DNA of 64,000 nucleotides from Neoechinorhynchus agilis (Eukaryota; Acanthocephala). This document shows positions 61,307 to 64,000 of the stretch, in pieces. Position 1 is the first letter of the stretch; every line of letters begins with the position of its first letter. The stretch covers positions 13,206,001-13,270,000 of the forward strand of contig CM121341.1 of the NCBI GenBank assembly GCA_051530055.1, in the 5' to 3' direction. The position numbers were made by a program, and so were the translations under genes. The notes beneath the pieces are model-generated. The model was given only the letters and a program-made list of their open reading frames with translations, was not told the DNA's origin and did not search any database.

Positions 61307-62261
61307 TGCTGTGGAGCGCATGTGAATAAAGTAGAAACTTTGAGTGATATAAAGTACATTCGGAGATTTATAATGTTTGCAGAATCTTTAATTTGCCAAA
61401 TATTCAATCCTTTATGCAGAAAGTCTTGAACCTTTTTATTAACAATATTCATAAGACCGACCTAAACTTAGTTCGGATGGAATCTGCAAGTGAAAAAACA
61501 AACTTATGAACCAAAGAATCATTTGTTAAGTGACTAAGAACTGTCGTTTTGAATCACGTAGAAAAAATATAAATGCAGAAAATAGATCATTTCGATTCGA
61601 TGAATGAATTAAAAAACCTTAATGCTCTGGTACGATTTTTTCAGATTTGTGAGTTTTGCAAAGTTTAAAATTCTGAAGTAAACTGATGATGAATCCGACG
61701 AAGTTCGAAACGTCTTTAATAAATAATCATTTACCGGGTAAAGACCTAAATAACATTTTTGGTGAAAAAATAGGTTTGCTTATACTTTAATGCTGGAATG
61801 CAACTGTACATACCTTTGCCTCAGGGACTTTAATCGCTTTCAATCTTTGCCATCCTTGCCAATGTCTAGTTTATGACCCACTCAGTGTCTTGTCGAATTT
61901 AATGACTTTGGCTGATTTTAATGACCGTTAGACTCACATTTAAACTGAGGAATCGGTTCCAGAAACTGATCCCAATGCGCCACTTTCATTCTCTTAAGCG
62001 TGCGCATTCGTTTTGCGATTTGCTCGTGTATGAAAGGACATCATGCCTGATCCACCAATTTTTATTTTCCCTTTACAAACGGAAACGTCTTAACTGCAAA
62101 TACAAAAAAATCATGTTGTGATGTTTGCCAAACAATCAAGTTCTACGTTGTTTTGTACACAATGTTGAGCTCTAAACACACAAATATGTATCGCTATCCG
62201 ACCGATGTAATCCCATGTGCAGAAAAAGTTGATACGATTCAATTATTGTTCACGAAATTCA
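61307..62261. other. Intergenic region, nothing recognised
   Basis: AT-rich sequence of about 950 bp between the protease stop and the lectin start. One 66-codon frame (61921-62121) has no domain and looks like chance. No hairpin or repeat like those in the left flank was noticed. Confidence 0.5.
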
Positions 62262-63913
62262 ATGTTGCTCTTATTTTTGATTACAAATGCCATAAGTATC
62301 GGTGAGTATCTACTTTTTCTTCGATTGTACGTCAATTTCAATAATAGTTCCTGGACCATTGGCATGCTCGATAATGCGCCAAATCGCCTACAAATTCAGT
62401 TTTAAACCACCGGAAATAACGGCGTCTGACCATACGATCCCGTTTTGGACGGACGACCAAAATGTTGAAGTACATCCTGACTTTATCCGCTTAGCTGGCC
62501 CCGAATTTCGTGCAACCGGACGAATTTGGTCTAATCGACTTTTTGAAGGAGAAAACTGGATGTTCGAGAGCAGATTTCGAATTTCCGGAATTATCAGTGG
62601 ATACGGTATGGCTTTCTGGTTCACAAAAGCGCAATTAACGAGAGGAAGTGCTTTCGGCGCATCCAGTATCTTCGAAGGACTGTCCGTAGTGCTAGACACG
62701 TACAGTAAAACGTGGACGGATAAAACTGAGATGATTGGAATAGTTGTTAACAACGGTACGCATATTCCGTCAAATGGGGTATTTGAACTCGGTCATTTTG
62801 CTTCGGCAGCGATGGTTAAATTCAGCAATTCATTTAAACCATGCACATTGAGAGTGACTTACTTGGATCGGACACTGATTGTTGAGTTTAAATCGGATAG
62901 AAGTTCCGTATTCACTCCTTGCGCTCGAATTGAGGGCGTCGATTTGCCGCGAAAGGGGTATTTTGGTATCAGTGTTGGCTTGAAACGACATTCTAAAGAA
63001 TCTTACGCCCTTTACTCATTTGTCGTTCATAAGTTGATCAAGTCCGAGAGGAAAGCAATAATCGATGATGATGACGATCAACGGCAACAAAATGCAGCGT
63101 ACCATCTTCGGTCACTGCAATTGAACAATGAACTCGAGGCAAGAGCTGAAGATGTTGACAAAAATTTAGACAACTTGTTGTTTGCCAATATCCAATATTT
63201 GCTAGATCGATTAAACGACATTCAATGGCAAAATAGCGAGGAAAAAGCGATCGGAATTCAAGCGATGTGGGAAAAGATAATGGCATTGGCCTTAGAGCAT
63301 AGTGAACTCGACAAAGAAGGCATTGCTAAAATGCAGAGTTTTTTTGAACGGATTTTAGAGAACGTATCTCCTGCCGATTTGCCGACAAATCTTGACTTTC
63401 TTTTTTCCCAATTGGGCAATGCTCTCCACGGGGAATCGGAAGATAAATTGGTACGCGCTCAGCACGATACGGACCGAATGTTCTTATTTTTGCAAAAGTT
63501 GAACAAAATTATAGATCGTTTGGATATGCTTGGGTTCGAAAGAGAAATGTATCGACAACAAGGAGCCAGGATGGCTAAACACAAGGAATTATTGGAGAAA
63601 GAGCAGGAAATGATTAAGAAAATGTAAGTACTGTGTATATAAAATCATTCGTCGATTCATATTGCTCGTTATATAGTCAGCAAAACCAATGGATCCTTTT
63701 GGAAGGCCTAAAGGAAATACAAGCGGTATTTTTCCTTTTCTAAATAACTCCTCCACTCATATAAGTATTTAGGAATATGAAGATCTAAGTTACTTACGAA
63801 CCTTTTTTTACTGGACACTCTTATTCGTTATAGTTTTCATCATTTACGAAGTTCTCAGTTCTTGTAACTACTTTCAGGATAGATCAAGACAAATTGAAAA
63901 AAAGTACTGCTAG
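62262..63913 (+). CDS. ERGIC-53/LMAN1-like L-type lectin cargo receptor, complete
   Basis: Type I membrane cargo receptor cycling between ER and Golgi. Inferred exons: 62262-62301, 62348-63623, 63677-63725, 63773-63913, with introns of 46, 53 and 47 bp; 1506 nt give 501 aa with consistent phases (human LMAN1 is 510 aa). The signal peptide MLLLFLITNAISI is completed across intron 1. The L-type lectin domain (about residues 25-245) starts YKFSFKPPE and includes FWTDD, GMAFWFTK, GLSVVLDTY and GYFGISVGL. A long helical, coiled-coil stalk follows (about 265-445). TM is FYWTLLFVIVFIIYEVL, and the tail ends KKYC, a dilysine KKxx ER-retrieval signal like KKFF of ERGIC-53. The calcium/mannose loop reads DTYSK where human ERGIC-53 has DSFDN, so sugar binding may be weak or lost. 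LMAN1L-like identity is an alternative. Confidence 0.92.
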
Positions 63914-64000
63914 ATATTTAGATCCAAACGAACAAATACAATATTTATACTTCAGATTTTTTGTACACTTGAAATCCAATTTTTGCATCATTCTATTAAC

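Noticed and set aside
61921-62121. 66-codon plus-strand ORF upstream of the lectin gene
   Set aside because: No domain, Lys/Arg/Phe-rich composition expected by chance in AT-rich DNA, no supporting splice context.

Overview
The window is eukaryotic nuclear DNA, most likely from a small invertebrate animal. Protein-coding genes are split by very short GT-AG introns (mostly 46-58 bp; the longest placed here are 84, 190 and 564 bp). The encoded proteins are animal families: hormone-sensitive lipase, RNF11, CTR1, DDI1 and ERGIC-53. Compact genes, tiny introns and intergenic space full of small hairpin repeats would suit a nematode, perhaps one outside the Caenorhabditis lineage because the splice acceptors lack the uniform TTTTCAG consensus. 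That placement is inference only.

Left flank (1-11.7 kb): an RNF11-like RING-H2 gene (minus), a hormone-sensitive lipase gene in seven exons (plus, complete), a second and partly near-identical RNF11-like copy (minus), and a single-exon gene for a basic Ser/Thr/Pro-rich protein (plus). Between them lie at least eight foldback or MITE-like hairpin repeats, three families of which are nested at 9.7-10.4 kb.

Centre (11,708-56,446): one uninterrupted tandem satellite of about 44.7 kb, close to 228 copies of a 196-bp monomer. A 246-bp variant carries an internal 50-bp duplication. There are local higher-order repeats and long-range segmental copies. Divergence rises from left to right, and monomers carrying 'gcgactttg' in place of 'ccagtttg' become common on the right. 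The array begins about 160 bp after a gene and ends directly on a fossil Ty3/Gypsy-type integrase fragment.

Right flank (56.4-64 kb): a compact gene cluster with a tail-anchored protein of unknown function (minus), a poorly resolved candidate gene (plus), a complete CTR1/SLC31 copper transporter (minus, three exons), a 93-aa ORF (minus), a DDI1-like locus whose ubiquitin-like part and protease part could not be joined by canonical splicing, and a complete ERGIC-53/LMAN1-like cargo receptor (plus, four exons) ending in a dilysine signal. The identified genes are unrelated housekeeping functions (ubiquitin pathway, lipid mobilisation, copper uptake, secretory transport); no operon-like joint system is apparent. 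The most unusual object is the satellite array with its recent amplification structure.
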